The notes under the pieces: model-generated
Databases searched by the model: none
Seen by the model: only the letters and a program-made list of their open reading frames with translations
What the model was told of the DNA's origin: nothing
Part shown: positions 1 to 7,949 of the stretch, one piece after another
How the letters are laid out: each line of letters starts with the position of its first letter
Numbering within the stretch: position 1 is the stretch's first letter
Assembly: GCA_006738865.1 (NCBI GenBank)
Contig: AP019701.1
Coordinates: 4,971,974-5,035,973, forward strand
DNA: 64,000 bases
Direction of reading: 5' to 3'
Source of the DNA: Allostella sp. ATCC 35155
GTDB lineage: Bacteria > Pseudomonadota > Alphaproteobacteria > ATCC43930 > Allostellaceae
Made by a program: the position numbers and the translations under genes

Positions 1-650
1 TCCGCAGCGCCACGGCGACGCTGACGCCGGACGACCGGCCGGGCGACTTCGCCCAGGCGATGATGGATCTCGGCGCCACGATCTGCACGCCGCGCCAGCC
101 GCGCTGCATCATCTGCCCGCTGCAACCGGCCTGCCTCGCCTCGGCCGAGGGGATCGCGGCCGTCCTGCCTGCGAAGCTGCCCAAGCCGGAACGGCCGCTG
201 CGCCACGGCGTCGCCTTCTGGCTACGCGCGCCCGATGGTTCCGTGCTGTTGCGCCGACGTCCGGCCGAGGGCCTGCTGGGGGGCATGATGGAGGTGCCGA
301 CCTCGCCGTTCCGCGCCGAGCCCTGGCAACCGGCGGACGCCCTCGCGGTCGCGCCGCTGGCGGCCGACTGGCAGCTGTTGCCAGGGATCGTCACCCACGG
401 CTTCACCCATTTCGGCCTCGAGATTCGCCTGTTCGCGGCGCGGGCCGATGATCCTGCCCCGGAACTCGGCTCCTGGTCGGCCGTCGCGCGGCTGGGGGAG
501 CACGCGCTCCCGACCCTGATGAAGAAGGTCGTCCGCCATGCGCTGGCGGCAGAGGACGGCGTCAGGCAGGCCCCAGCACCGCACCGAGCGCGGGCGGCAG
601 CGACCCGTCGCGCCAGCGCAGCTCCAGCGCCTGCAGGGCAGCGACGCTGA
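1..650 (+). CDS. mutY: A/G-specific adenine glycosylase MutY, C-terminal part (5' end outside window)
   Basis: Base-excision repair glycosylase that removes adenine mispaired with 8-oxoguanine. The frame is open from base 3, so the start lies upstream of the window; 215 residues are visible. Near the beginning is the typical PGDFAQAMMDLGA segment, followed by the four cysteines of the [4Fe-4S] loop in the C-x6-C-x2-C-x5-C pattern. The rest matches the NUDIX-like MutT-related domain that recognises 8-oxoG, ending around LPTLMKKVVRHAL. The last 30 or so residues are low-complexity Ala/Arg/Pro and are read antisense through the 3' end of the NUDIX gene on the other strand (overlap 562-650), so they look like a tail acquired by loss of an earlier stop. 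Confidence 0.93.
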   Translation, partial: RSATATLTPDDRPGDFAQAMMDLGATICTPRQPRCIICPLQPACLASAEGIAAVLPAKLPKPERPLRHGVAFWLRAPDGSVLLRRRPAEGLLGGMMEVPTSPFRAEPWQPADALAVAPLAADWQLLPGIVTHGFTHFGLEIRLFAARADDPAPELGSWSAVARLGEHALPTLMKKVVRHALAAEDGVRQAPAPHRARAAATRRASAAPAPAGQRR

Positions 651-1176
651 GGGCATCGCGGATGGCGCCGCTCCGCGCGAGGGCGAATGCCTCGCGCAGC
701 GGCAGGCGGCGCAGGCGCAGCTGCTCGGTCGGTTCGGGCGCGGCTGCGCCCTGGGTCAGATCCCAGGCGAGATAGGCGATCGCGCGCTCGTCGGAGACCG
801 AATTGGAGAGGTCCATCTCCAGCAGCGGCAGCCAGGCACGGGCGACCAGCCCTGTCTCCTCGACCAGCTCGCGCATGGCCGATTCGAGCGGCGGGACGTC
901 ATGCGGTCCGCCGCCCTCGGGAATCTCCCAGCTGTAGGCTCGGAGCGGGAAGCGGTACTGGCCGACAAGCCAAGTGTGGCCTTCGGCATCGATCGGGACG
1001 ATGCCGATCGCGATGTTCTTGAAATGGACGGTGCCGTAGATGCCGGGCGTGCCGGCCGGCGTCAGAACCTCGTGATGGGTGACGCGGATCCAGCGGTTGT
1101 CGTAGCGGATCTCGGCACGCCCGACGGTCCAGGGGTTCGCCTCCCCGGCAGCGTCGCCTCGTCCCTGATCGCTCAC
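562..1176 (-). CDS. NUDIX hydrolase, ADP-ribose pyrophosphatase-like
   Basis: A 204-residue NUDIX-family hydrolase; the family cleaves nucleoside diphosphates linked to another group. The N-terminal beta region (IRYDNRWIRVTHHEV) and the NUDIX helix RELVEETGL are present and resemble ADP-ribose pyrophosphatases. In the NUDIX box the glycine is present but the first acidic position appears to be valine, so the canonical box is not perfect. The start is GTG, overlapping the sspB stop in a GTGA (1173-1176), which indicates translational coupling. Substrate cannot be decided from sequence alone. Confidence 0.85.
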   Translation of the reverse strand: MSDQGRGDAAGEANPWTVGRAEIRYDNRWIRVTHHEVLTPAGTPGIYGTVHFKNIAIGIVPIDAEGHTWLVGQYRFPLRAYSWEIPEGGGPHDVPPLESAMRELVEETGLVARAWLPLLEMDLSNSVSDERAIAYLAWDLTQGAAAPEPTEQLRLRRLPLREAFALARSGAIRDALSVAALQALELRWRDGSLPPALGAVLGPA

Positions 1177-1727
1177 TTCTTGCGGAAGGCGTCGAGGGTC
1201 ACGACCTCGCCGGTGCGCCCAGGTGGCGGCTTCGCCGCCTCCTCGCCGGCATCGTCGGCAGCCGGCGCGGGCAGCGCGTGCATCGACGCCTCGGGGCGCT
1301 GCTCCGGCTTGGCCGGGACGACCTTCGGCTGGTCGGCGCCGTTCCGCGCCTCTTCGGCCGCGGCACTCCCGGCCGGCGCCTCGAACTGCAGGCCGAAGCT
1401 GACGGCGGGATCGGCGAAACCGGTCAGGGCCGGCCAGGGCACGACCAGACGCTCATGGATGTCACGGAAGCTGAGCGTGACGGCGAGATGTTCGTCGGTC
1501 GCCTCCAGGCCCCAGAACTGGTGCTGGAGGACGATCGTGATCTCTTCCGGATAGCGCTCGCGCAGATAGTCCGGCACCTCGACGCCGGGATACTGGCTCC
1601 GGAAGCTGATGTAGAAATGGTGGGCGCCGGGCAGGCCGCGTTCGGCGGTGCGTTCGATCACGCTGCGGACGATGCCGCGCAACGCGGCGTCCATGAGGGC
1701 CGGGTAGTTGAAGTGGTCCTTCGCCAT
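1173..1727 (-). CDS. sspB: SspB-type ClpXP specificity-enhancing factor (alphaproteobacterial)
   Basis: Adaptor that binds ssrA-tagged proteins and delivers them to the ClpXP protease in the cytoplasm. The 184-residue product has the SspB beta-barrel core (HFYISFRSQYPGVEVPDYL, then EITIVLQHQFWGLEATDEHLAVTLSF) at about residues 35-110. A long Ala/Pro/Glu-rich linker follows, with a basic C-terminal tail ending in TLDAFRKK, the position where family members carry the ClpX-docking motif. It lies directly downstream of the tmRNA gene that makes the tag it recognises, on the same strand, and overlaps the NUDIX gene by 4 bases. Confidence 0.88.
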   Translation of the reverse strand: MAKDHFNYPALMDAALRGIVRSVIERTAERGLPGAHHFYISFRSQYPGVEVPDYLRERYPEEITIVLQHQFWGLEATDEHLAVTLSFRDIHERLVVPWPALTGFADPAVSFGLQFEAPAGSAAAEEARNGADQPKVVPAKPEQRPEASMHALPAPAADDAGEEAAKPPPGRTGEVVTLDAFRKK

Positions 1728-1759
1728 GCGCCCCGGATAACCCCTGGTCCCGTGTCTCC

Positions 1760-2065
1760 GCCGGGCCGCCCTGCAGCGGGCGGCCGCAATTCAGTGGGGG
1801 GCTTCTGTTGCCCGGTGCCCCCCGAACCGCGCTTACCGGTTAGGCAGCGAGTGCGACCTTGTTGTCATTCGCACTTAGGATTTGACCCGATAACGGCGGT
1901 ATCATGCCGAGCGAAAGCAACGCCTTTACCACGCGCGTCGATCCTGGTTCGCCCCCATAGGCCGGGGCCCGAAGGCCACCGGAGAATGGTGGAGGCGCCG
2001 GGCACTGCCCCCGGGTCCGCTACGCCTATTCCACGCACCATTTATCGCCATAGTCGGTTGCCCGA
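1760..2065 (-). ncRNA. ssrA: Transfer-messenger RNA, circularly permuted two-piece form
   Basis: Trans-translation RNA that rescues stalled ribosomes. Reading the minus strand, the acceptor piece comes first and ends in CCA at 1989-1987. A 5-bp T-arm (2014-2010 with 2002-1998) has a 7-base loop. A 30-base spacer (1986-1957) can fold into a hairpin with a UUCG loop, and the coding piece begins GGGGGCGAACC at 1956. Bases 1956-1950 pair with 1997-1991 as a 7-bp acceptor stem carrying a G-U third pair, the alanyl-tRNA identity element. The tag frame runs 1872-1843 and reads ANDNKVALAA, stop TAA at 1842-1840. With the charged alanine the tag would be AANDNKVALAA. Mature ends are approximate. A weak TATATT (2079-2074) upstream may be the -10 box. 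Confidence 0.93.
1764..1785 (-). repeat. 8-bp perfect inverted repeat at the end of the tmRNA coding piece
   Basis: GGCCGCCC and GGGCGGCC flank a 6-base loop. It could be the last helix of the tmRNA coding piece or a transcription stop. No run of U follows on the minus strand, so a classical intrinsic terminator is not supported. Confidence 0.5.
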
Positions 2066-2127
2066 CACCCGCGAATATAGGGGCGGTCGGGCTCCGGCGC
2101 CAGAGGGTCCGGGCAGACAATGCAGCT

Positions 2128-2718
2128 TCAGCGACGCGCTTTGAGCGCGGCAGCCAGGGTGCCTTCGTCGAGATAGTCGAGTTCGCCGCCGACCGGTACG
2201 CCGTGCGCGAGACGCGAGACGCGCACACCCGTCGGCTCCAGCCGCTCGGCGACGTAGTGGGCGGTGGTCTGGCCGTCGACGGTGGCGTTCAGGGCCAGCA
2301 CCACTTCGCTGATCCCTTCCGCGCCGACGCGGTCGACGAGACGGCCGATCGCCAGGTCGTCGGGCCGGACGCCGTCGAGCGCCGACAGGACGCCGCCCAG
2401 AACATGGTAGCGACCGAGGAAGGCGCCGGACCGCTCCATCGCCCAGAGGTCGGCGACGTCGGCCACGACGCAGAGGATCGCACCGTCGCGCCGGTCGTCG
2501 CGGCAGAGCTGGCAGGGATCGACGGTATCGAGATTGCCGCAACGGCTGCACGGCCGCACCTTCGCGGCCGCGTCTGCCATGGCCGCCGCCAGCGGCTCCA
2601 GGACCTGCGCGCGCCGCTTCAGCAGGAAGAGCGCCACCCGGCGTGCCGACCGCGGCCCCAGGCCCGGCAGCTTCGCCAGCAGCAATACCAGCCGCTCGAT
2701 CTCGGGACCGCCCGCCAT
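2128..2718 (-). CDS. recR: Recombination mediator protein RecR
   Basis: Ring-forming DNA-binding protein that works with RecF/RecO to load RecA at gaps. The 196-residue length is typical. Visible features are the N-terminal helix-hairpin-helix ([20 protein letters not shown]), a zinc finger with cysteines at about 57, 60, 69 and 72, and the Toprim segment ([19 protein letters not shown]), followed by the C-terminal [16 protein letters not shown]. It lies 14 bases downstream of ybaB in the conserved dnaX-ybaB-recR order. Confidence 0.97.
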   Translation of the reverse strand: MAGGPEIERLVLLLAKLPGLGPRSARRVALFLLKRRAQVLEPLAAAMADAAAKVRPCSRCGNLDTVDPCQLCRDDRRDGAILCVVADVADLWAMERSGAFLGRYHVLGGVLSALDGVRPDDLAIGRLVDRVGAEGISEVVLALNATVDGQTTAHYVAERLEPTGVRVSRLAHGVPVGGELDYLDEGTLAAALKARR

Positions 2719-2732
2719 GCACGGCTCCGGCG

Positions 2733-3056
2733 TCAGAACGGCAGCTTGATCCCGGGCGGCAGCTTCAGCCCGCCCGTCAGCTTGGCCATCTCCTCGGCGG
2801 CATGGGCGTCGACCCTGGCCTTGGCGTCGTTGATCGCGGCGACGATCAGATCCTCCAGCACCTCGGTTTCCTTGGGCTCCAGGAGCTGCGGATCGATGCG
2901 GATGCGGCGCGCGGCTCCCTTGCCGTTCAAGGTCACCTCGACCATGCCGGCGCCCGAACTGCCGGTCGCCTCGGTCTCGGCCAGGCGGTCCTGCATCTCC
3001 TGCATGCGCTGCTGCATCTGCTGCGCCTGGCGCATCATCTCGCCGATGTTCTTCAC
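2733..3056 (-). CDS. ybaB: YbaB/EbfC nucleoid-associated protein
   Basis: Small DNA-binding protein of 107 residues, the usual family size. It has the helical N-terminus rich in Met and Gln ([16 protein letters not shown]), the central strand [10 protein letters not shown] and the conserved helix [14 protein letters not shown]. The start is GTG at 3056 and overlaps the dnaX stop as GTGA, so translation is probably coupled. The gene order with dnaX and recR is conserved in many bacteria. Confidence 0.95.
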   Translation of the reverse strand: MKNIGEMMRQAQQMQQRMQEMQDRLAETEATGSSGAGMVEVTLNGKGAARRIRIDPQLLEPKETEVLEDLIVAAINDAKARVDAHAAEEMAKLTGGLKLPPGIKLPF

Positions 3057-4873
3057 AGATCGTCTCCGTCGTGGGGTTCGAGGTCGTCCTCGGGATAGTC
3101 CGCGGGGACGAAATCGTCGTCGACCGGGTCGGGCGGCGCCTCTGGCTCGGGCGGCCCCCCGAAGCGCGGGACCATCAGGGAGGGGGCCGAAGCTGGTGGC
3201 GGGGGCGAGCCGTCGAGCCGCCGCACCGTCTCGATCTCCGCCCCCGGAAACGCCTCCAGCACGGCGCGGACGAGGGGATGCTGCGACAGCTCGTGCCGGA
3301 CCTGCCGCTCCGCCGCCGCCGTCTGGTCGCGCAGCGTCGGCTCGGCCGGCCCGTCCGAGATGCTGATGATCCAGCGCCGACCGGTCCAGCCGGTCAGCAG
3401 GGTGCCCATCCGGTTGGGCGTGTCCCGGTCCTTCGCCTCCGGCCGGAGGCGCAGCTCGATCCGGCCCGGCTCGAAACGGACGAGATGGACGTCCTGCAGG
3501 ATCCGGGCGTGCAGCACCACCTCCCGGTGCTGCGCAAACAGCGCGACCGCTTCGGCGAAGGTGGCCGGCTGCGGCAGGTCGGCGGGCGCGGCCGCGACCG
3601 GCTGCGACACCGGGACGGGAACGGGCCGAACGCCGCCGGCTTCCGCGCGCGCCCCGCCGCCGCCAGGGGCGGGCGTGCGCGGGCCGGCCCGGTCCTGTTC
3701 CGGTTCGCGTTCGAGCAGCCGCACGAGCTGGGCCGGATCGGGCAGGCCGGCGACGTGGGCAAGGCGGATCAGCACCATCTCGGCCGCCTGGCGCGGCACC
3801 GGCGCCGACTGCGTCTCGCCCAGACCCTTGAGCAGGATCTGCCAGGCCCGTGTCAGGACCGGCACCGACAGCGCGGCCGCGAGTGCACCGCCCTCGACCC
3901 GCTCGATCTCGGGCAGGCTCGTCGCCTCCACCGAGTCCGGCGCCGTCTTGAGGCGGGTGACCATATGGACGACGCCCAGCAGATCCTGGAGCAGCGCGAC
4001 CGGGTCGGCGCCGGCGCGGTAGGCGGCGTCGAAGCCGTCGAGCGCCTCGGCGACCGCGCCCTTCATGAGAGCGCCGAAGAGCGCGAACACCTGGCCACGA
4101 TCGGCGAGGCCCAGCATGTCGCGCACCCGCGCCGCCGCCACCGGCCCGTCCCCGAGCGCGATCGCCTGGTCGAGCAGCGACAGCCCGTCGCGCACGGAGC
4201 CGTCCGCCGCCCGCGCAATGAGCCGCAGGGCTTCGTCCTCGGCCGTCACGCCCTCGTCGCCGGCGATCCGGCTGAAATGCTCGAACAGCCGGTCGGCCTC
4301 GATCCGGCGCAGGTCGAACCGCTGGCAGCGCGACAGGATCGTGATCGGAACCTTGCGGATCTCGGTCGTCGCGAAGACGAACTTCACATGCGCCGGCGGC
4401 TCCTCCAGCGTCTTCAGGAGGGCGTTGAAGGCCGCCATCGACAGCATGTGCACTTCGTCGATGATGTAGATCTTGTAGCGCGCCTGGACCGGCAGATAGC
4501 GCACGCCGTCGATCAGCTCGCGCATGTCGCCGACGCCGGTGCGCGAGGCGGCATCCATCTCCAGCACGTCGACGTGGCGGTCCTCGGCGATGGCGCGGCA
4601 GTTGGCGCAGACGCCGCACGGGTCGATCGTGGGCCCGCCGGCCCCGTCCGGCCCGACACAATTGAGGGCGCGGGCAATGAGCCGCGCGGTCGTCGTCTTG
4701 CCGACGCCGCGCACGCCCGTGAGCATGAAGGCGTGGGCGATGCGCCCGGTCCGCAGGGCATTGCCCAGGGTGCGCACCAGCGCCTCCTGCCCGATCAGGT
4801 CGCCGAAGCGGGCAGGACGATACTTGCGGGCGAGGACGCGATAGGGCTGGTGCGGGGCTGTCGGATCGGTCAT
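3053..4873 (-). CDS. dnaX: DNA polymerase III subunit gamma/tau
   Basis: Clamp-loader ATPase and scaffold of the replicative polymerase, 606 residues. The ATG at 4873 was chosen because [20 protein letters not shown] is the standard beginning; the longer open frame to 5020 runs through the SRP RNA. Walker A is GVRGVGKT at about 53-60, the zinc-binding cysteines are near 72, 86, 89 and 92, Walker B is IIDEVHML and the SRC motif is in [14 protein letters not shown] proline/alanine-rich linker separates the ATPase from the tau-specific C-terminal domain that binds the polymerase. I see no obvious A-rich slippery site for a programmed frameshift. Confidence 0.97.
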   Translation of the reverse strand: MTDPTAPHQPYRVLARKYRPARFGDLIGQEALVRTLGNALRTGRIAHAFMLTGVRGVGKTTTARLIARALNCVGPDGAGGPTIDPCGVCANCRAIAEDRHVDVLEMDAASRTGVGDMRELIDGVRYLPVQARYKIYIIDEVHMLSMAAFNALLKTLEEPPAHVKFVFATTEIRKVPITILSRCQRFDLRRIEADRLFEHFSRIAGDEGVTAEDEALRLIARAADGSVRDGLSLLDQAIALGDGPVAAARVRDMLGLADRGQVFALFGALMKGAVAEALDGFDAAYRAGADPVALLQDLLGVVHMVTRLKTAPDSVEATSLPEIERVEGGALAAALSVPVLTRAWQILLKGLGETQSAPVPRQAAEMVLIRLAHVAGLPDPAQLVRLLEREPEQDRAGPRTPAPGGGGARAEAGGVRPVPVPVSQPVAAAPADLPQPATFAEAVALFAQHREVVLHARILQDVHLVRFEPGRIELRLRPEAKDRDTPNRMGTLLTGWTGRRWIISISDGPAEPTLRDQTAAAERQVRHELSQHPLVRAVLEAFPGAEIETVRRLDGSPPPPASAPSLMVPRFGGPPEPEAPPDPVDDDFVPADYPEDDLEPHDGDDL

Positions 4874-4929
4874 GGCGCCGGCGGCCGGTTCCAGAGCCCC
4901 AGGGGCGGGCGCGCGAACGCGCGGGCGGG

Positions 4930-5030
4930 GTGGGAGGCTGGACGACGACCCGAATCGAAACTCGTTACGGCTGCTTCCTTCCGGACCTGACCGGGTTGGC
5001 GAGGGATCCGTCCGCGCCAACCTCCCGACG
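4930..5030 (-). ncRNA. ffs: Signal recognition particle RNA, small bacterial type (4.5S)
   Basis: RNA component of the signal recognition particle, which binds Ffh for co-translational membrane targeting. The minus strand carries the invariant core GGTCAGGTCCGGAAGGAAGC around 4992-4970. The two ends form a 10-bp helix (5026-5017 pairing with 4941-4932), giving an RNA of about 100 bases. Position just upstream of dnaX is usual for alphaproteobacteria. Ends are set from the closing helix and are accurate to a few bases. Confidence 0.95.
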
Positions 5031-5034
5031 ACAC

Positions 5035-5063
5035 TATATCAGGCCGCAGGCCCGCCGAAGCAA
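5035..5063 (-). promoter_or_regulatory. Sigma-70-type promoter of the SRP RNA
   Basis: On the minus strand TTGCTT (5063-5058) and GATATA (5040-5035) are separated by 17 bases, placing a start near 5028, just before the first paired base of the SRP RNA. Confidence 0.55.
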
Positions 5064-5098
5064 GAGCGTGTGTGCCGCAGCTCATTGCACACCCAGAA

Positions 5099-5129
5099 TT
5101 GACAATATGTCTCCGTGCTGGCGGATTAT
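5099..5129 (+). promoter_or_regulatory. Candidate promoter of the 9-residue-repeat protein gene
   Basis: A perfect TTGACA at 5099-5104 is followed after 19 bases by GATTAT (5124-5129). The spacing is long, so this is only a candidate. It lies about 75 bases before the start codon at 5205. Confidence 0.4.
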
Positions 5130-5204
5130 CTCTCAGCGTGCCCGAAGCCATCTTCTCGTCATCGCGAAGGGGAAACCCGACGCCACAAGACGCAGGAGAC
5201 CACC

Positions 5205-5489
5205 ATGAGCAAGCTTCGCATCCTGTCCGCTGCCGCCCTCCTCGCCCTCTCCGCCGCGGCCGCGCCGCTGGCCGCCGCCGGTCTCGACGAAGGCAAGTTC
5301 GGCAGCAACCTCGATCAGGGCAAGTACGGGCAGAGCCTGGACGAGGGCAAGTACGGCGCCAACGCCGACGAGGGCAAGCTGGGCCGCAACCAGGAAGATG
5401 GCAAGTACGGCGCCAACCAGGACGAGGGCAAGTACGGCCGCAACCTCGACGACGGGAAGTACGGCGCGGTCACCTTCGACGGGCGCTGA
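5205..5489 (+). CDS. Small exported protein of seven 9-residue repeats
   Basis: A 94-residue protein I do not recognise as a named family. ATG 5205 is preceded by CAGGAGACCACC, a good ribosome binding site. Residues 1-25 look like a Sec signal peptide (basic start, long Ala/Leu stretch, AAA before Gly26). Residues 27-89 are seven contiguous 9-residue units of the pattern [LAQ]-[DE]-[EQD]-G-K-[YFL]-G-x-[NSV], followed by TFDGR. The pattern is acidic and Asn-rich with an invariant GK and G, and has no cysteines. The repeats probably form a regular small fold or bind metal or polymer in the periplasm, but function is unknown. It stands alone between SRP RNA and a convergent regulator. Confidence 0.85.
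   Translation: MSKLRILSAAALLALSAAAAPLAAAGLDEGKFGSNLDQGKYGQSLDEGKYGANADEGKLGRNQEDGKYGANQDEGKYGRNLDDGKYGAVTFDGR
5283..5471 (+). repeat. Seven tandem 27-bp repeats inside the small exported protein gene
   Basis: Seven in-frame 27-bp units encode the 9-residue repeats. The best conserved part is GACGAGGGCAAGTACGGC. Units differ mostly at third codon positions and at the variable residues, which suggests selection on protein rather than very recent slippage. Confidence 0.85.
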
Positions 5490-5517
5490 TCGCAGCATCT
5501 CGCCAACCCGGGAACGG

Positions 5518-5547
5518 GAGGGCGGTTCGCCAAGGGCGGCCGCCCTC
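5518..5547. terminator. Stem-loop between convergent genes
   Basis: GAGGGCGG (5518-5525) and CCGCCCTC (5540-5547) form an 8-bp stem. On the plus strand it is followed by TCTTCATTT, a moderately T-rich tail, fitting a terminator for the repeat-protein gene. Confidence 0.5.
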
Positions 5548-5555
5548 TCTTCATT

Positions 5556-6260
5556 TCAGGGCGGCGGCGCCTTCTCGCGCTGGCGGGCCAGCGCGGCGAC
5601 CAGCCGGGCGGCCGTGCCCTCGACATGGGCGCGGCACAGCCGGGCCACTTCCGTCGCGTCGCCGGCCCGATAGGCGCCGAGAATGCGCCAATGCTCGGGC
5701 TGGGCCAGACCCAGCGATCCCGCGACGGCGGCGGTCAGGCGGGCGTAGCGGTCGACGGAGCCGCGCAGCGTCGCCATCAGCCGGATCAGGCGCGGCCGAC
5801 CGCAGGGCGCGAAGAGCCGCTCGTGAAAGGCGAGGTTGCGCTCGGCGAACGCCCCGAGGTCGATGCCGCCGCCGGCATCGAGCGCGTCGATCTCTTCGAG
5901 GATCGCGGTCAGGGCGGCGATGTCGGCCTCGGTCCGGCGTTCGGTCGCAAGGAAACCGGCACGCTCCTCGAGCAGGGCACGGATGTCGCAAAGGTCGACG
6001 ATCTCGTCGGCGTCGAGATCGGTCACGACATAGCCGCGACGCGGCCGCAGCACAGCCAGCCCTTCGGCCTCCAGCCGGGCCAGCGCCTCGCGGACGGGAA
6101 GACGGCTGATCGCGAGCCGGCCGGCGATCTCCTCCTGGCGCAGGGGCGCGCCGGGCGCCAGCCGGCCGTCGAGGATCTCGTCCCGCAGGGTCGCGTAGGC
6201 GATGTCGGGGAGGCTGGGGATGGCGCCGGGGGCGAAGCCGCGGCCAGCGGGCTCGGGCAT
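5556..6260 (-). CDS. GntR-family regulator with FCD effector domain
   Basis: Transcriptional regulator of 234 residues. The winged helix-turn-helix is at about residues 17-75 (LRDEILDGRLAPGAPL, ISRLPVREALARLEAEGL, RRGYVV), followed by the all-helical FCD ligand domain with the usual metal-site Asp/His context (NLAFHERLFAPCG, HWRILGAYRAGD, AHV). ATG 6260 is preceded by GAGAGGAAAG; an ATG 27 bases upstream lacks such a site. It is divergent from a family-5 binding-protein gene, so it probably controls that operon in response to the imported compound or a metabolite. Confidence 0.9.
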   Translation of the reverse strand: MPEPAGRGFAPGAIPSLPDIAYATLRDEILDGRLAPGAPLRQEEIAGRLAISRLPVREALARLEAEGLAVLRPRRGYVVTDLDADEIVDLCDIRALLEERAGFLATERRTEADIAALTAILEEIDALDAGGGIDLGAFAERNLAFHERLFAPCGRPRLIRLMATLRGSVDRYARLTAAVAGSLGLAQPEHWRILGAYRAGDATEVARLCRAHVEGTAARLVAALARQREKAPPP

Positions 6261-6276
6261 CTTTCCTCTCTTGAAT

Positions 6277-6288
6277 ATTGTATCCAAT
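6277..6288. promoter_or_regulatory. Candidate operator of the divergent FCD regulator
   Basis: ATTGTATCCAAT is a near-palindrome with ATTG/CAAT arms, in the short intergenic space between the regulator and the binding-protein gene. Its shape (TTG-N4-CAA) resembles sites bound by GntR/FCD regulators. Confidence 0.4.
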
Positions 6289-6331
6289 CCTATAGGCTCG
6301 ACCGCATCCTGTTTCCAGAGGGAGCGGAGCG

Positions 6332-7939
6332 ATGATGGCAGAAGCAGTCGCGGGACGAGCCCGCGGAACGGTGCGGGCGGCGCTGGCCGCGCTCGCGCTG
6401 ACGATTTCGGCCTCCGGCGGTGCCGATGCCAAGACCCTGCGCTGGGCGCACAGCAACGACGCGACGACGATGGACCCGTATGGGGCCTACGTCCCCGTCA
6501 ACGCCTCCCTGCTCAACAACATCTACGAGCCGTTGGTCCGCTATGACCGGCAGTACCGGTTCGAGCCGTCGCTGGCCACCGAATGGACCATGCTGGCGCC
6601 CGACCGCTGGCGCTTCGTGCTGCGCCGGGGCGTCAAGTTCCACGACGGCAACCCCTTCACGGCCGAGGACGTCGTCGCCTCGCTGAAGCGTGCGAGCGAC
6701 CCGAACTCGCCCTACCGGCCGGCGACCCAGATGATCAAGGAGACGATCGCGATCGACGACCACACGGTCGAGATCGTCCTGCAGGGCCCCTATCCGATCA
6801 TCCTGAACGACCTCGCCGGCGTCTACATCATGGACCGGCAGTGGATGGAGAAGAACGACACCCTGCGGGCGGTCAACCCGGCGAAGGGCGAGGAATCCTA
6901 CGCCACCCGCAACGCCAACGGCACCGGCCCCTTCCGCCTCGTCGCCCGCCGGCCGGACGTCGAGACGGTGATGGAGGCCAATCCGGACTGGTGGGACAAG
7001 GCCGAGCACAACATCAGCCGGATCGTCTATCGCCCGCTCGGCGCGGACGCCACCCGGATGGCGGCCCTGCTGTCGGGCGAGGTCGACCTGGTGACGCCGA
7101 TCGCCGTCCAGGACGTCGACCGCGTCGGCCGCAGCCCGGATCTGAAGGTGATCGAGGTCGCCGACCTCAAGGTCGCGCTGCTCGGCCTCAACATCGGCGG
7201 CGCCGAGCTCAACGACAGCGACGTGAAGGGGCGAAATCCGCTCGCCGATGTCCGCGTCCGCCGGGCCCTCTACCAGGCGATCGACCGCCAGGCGATCACC
7301 CAGCGCCTGCTGCGCGGCCTGACGAAGCCTTCGCACGCACTGGTCGCGTCGGAGATCCAGGGCTATCACCCCGACATCGCGGCCGACCCGGCGCCGTTCG
7401 ATCCCGAAGCAGCGCGGAAGTTGCTCGCCGACGCCGGCTATCCGGACGGCTTCCGCATCGGCTTCGACTGCCCGACCGAGCGGTTCGTCAATGGCGAGCA
7501 GATGTGCCAGGCGGTCGTCGGCATGTGGGCGCGCATCGGCGTCAAGGCTTCGTTCCAGACCCATCCCTACGCCCCCTACCTGAAGAAGGTCCTGAACCGC
7601 CAGTCCGACGTCTACATCCTGGGCTGGGCGAACACGCCCCAGCTCGACGCCTTCTCGATCCTCAACAACGTCTTCCATACCAAGGCGCCGCGCAGCGGCA
7701 CCTGGAACGCGGGGCAGTACAGCAACCCCGAGGTCGACGCGCTGGTCGACCGGATCGGCGTCGAGGTCGACCGCAACGCCCGGCTCGGCCTGATGCGGGA
7801 CGCGTTCCTCAAGATCAAGGCGGACTTCGCGGCCATCCCGCTCTATCGCGAGCCGCTGGTCCTGGGTGCCCGCAAGAACGTCGAGATGTGGGCGGCACCC
7901 GATTCCAAGGTGCGCGTCTGGCTGATGAAGCTGAACTGA
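6332..7939 (+). CDS. ABC transporter substrate-binding protein, family 5 (dipeptide/oligopeptide type)
   Basis: Periplasmic binding protein of 535 residues. A signal peptide ends near ADA at residue 33. The mature part has family-5 hallmarks: LRWAHSNDATTMDPYG, LATEWTMLAPDRWRFVLRRG, VKFHDGNPFTAEDVVAS, and the late VRRALYQAIDRQAI. It probably binds a peptide or an opine-like solute. No permease follows in this transcription unit; it is followed 10 bases later by an M81 peptidase gene. It may share the permeases encoded at 10818-12580 or use another system. Confidence 0.92.
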   Translation: MMAEAVAGRARGTVRAALAALALTISASGGADAKTLRWAHSNDATTMDPYGAYVPVNASLLNNIYEPLVRYDRQYRFEPSLATEWTMLAPDRWRFVLRRGVKFHDGNPFTAEDVVASLKRASDPNSPYRPATQMIKETIAIDDHTVEIVLQGPYPIILNDLAGVYIMDRQWMEKNDTLRAVNPAKGEESYATRNANGTGPFRLVARRPDVETVMEANPDWWDKAEHNISRIVYRPLGADATRMAALLSGEVDLVTPIAVQDVDRVGRSPDLKVIEVADLKVALLGLNIGGAELNDSDVKGRNPLADVRVRRALYQAIDRQAITQRLLRGLTKPSHALVASEIQGYHPDIAADPAPFDPEAARKLLADAGYPDGFRIGFDCPTERFVNGEQMCQAVVGMWARIGVKASFQTHPYAPYLKKVLNRQSDVYILGWANTPQLDAFSILNNVFHTKAPRSGTWNAGQYSNPEVDALVDRIGVEVDRNARLGLMRDAFLKIKADFAAIPLYREPLVLGARKNVEMWAAPDSKVRVWLMKLN

Positions 7940-7949
7940 GGTCCGGCCG

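Noticed and set aside
3056-4661. Long minus-strand frame upstream of and in phase with ybaB, and the plus-strand frame 3071-4990
   Set aside because: Both are alternate-frame readings of dnaX; the first joins to ybaB only because dnaX lacks stops in that frame.
4874-5020. N-terminal extension of dnaX to 5020
   Set aside because: It would translate the SRP RNA gene; the conserved start of the protein begins at 4873.
5283-5471. 27-bp tandem repeats as a possible CRISPR array
   Set aside because: Units are contiguous without spacers, in frame with a coding sequence, and have no cas genes near.
5315-5626. Minus-strand frame with PYLPSS repeats
   Set aside because: It is the antisense reading of the 27-bp repeats of the small exported protein. 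The plus-strand frame has a signal peptide and a ribosome binding site; this one has neither.
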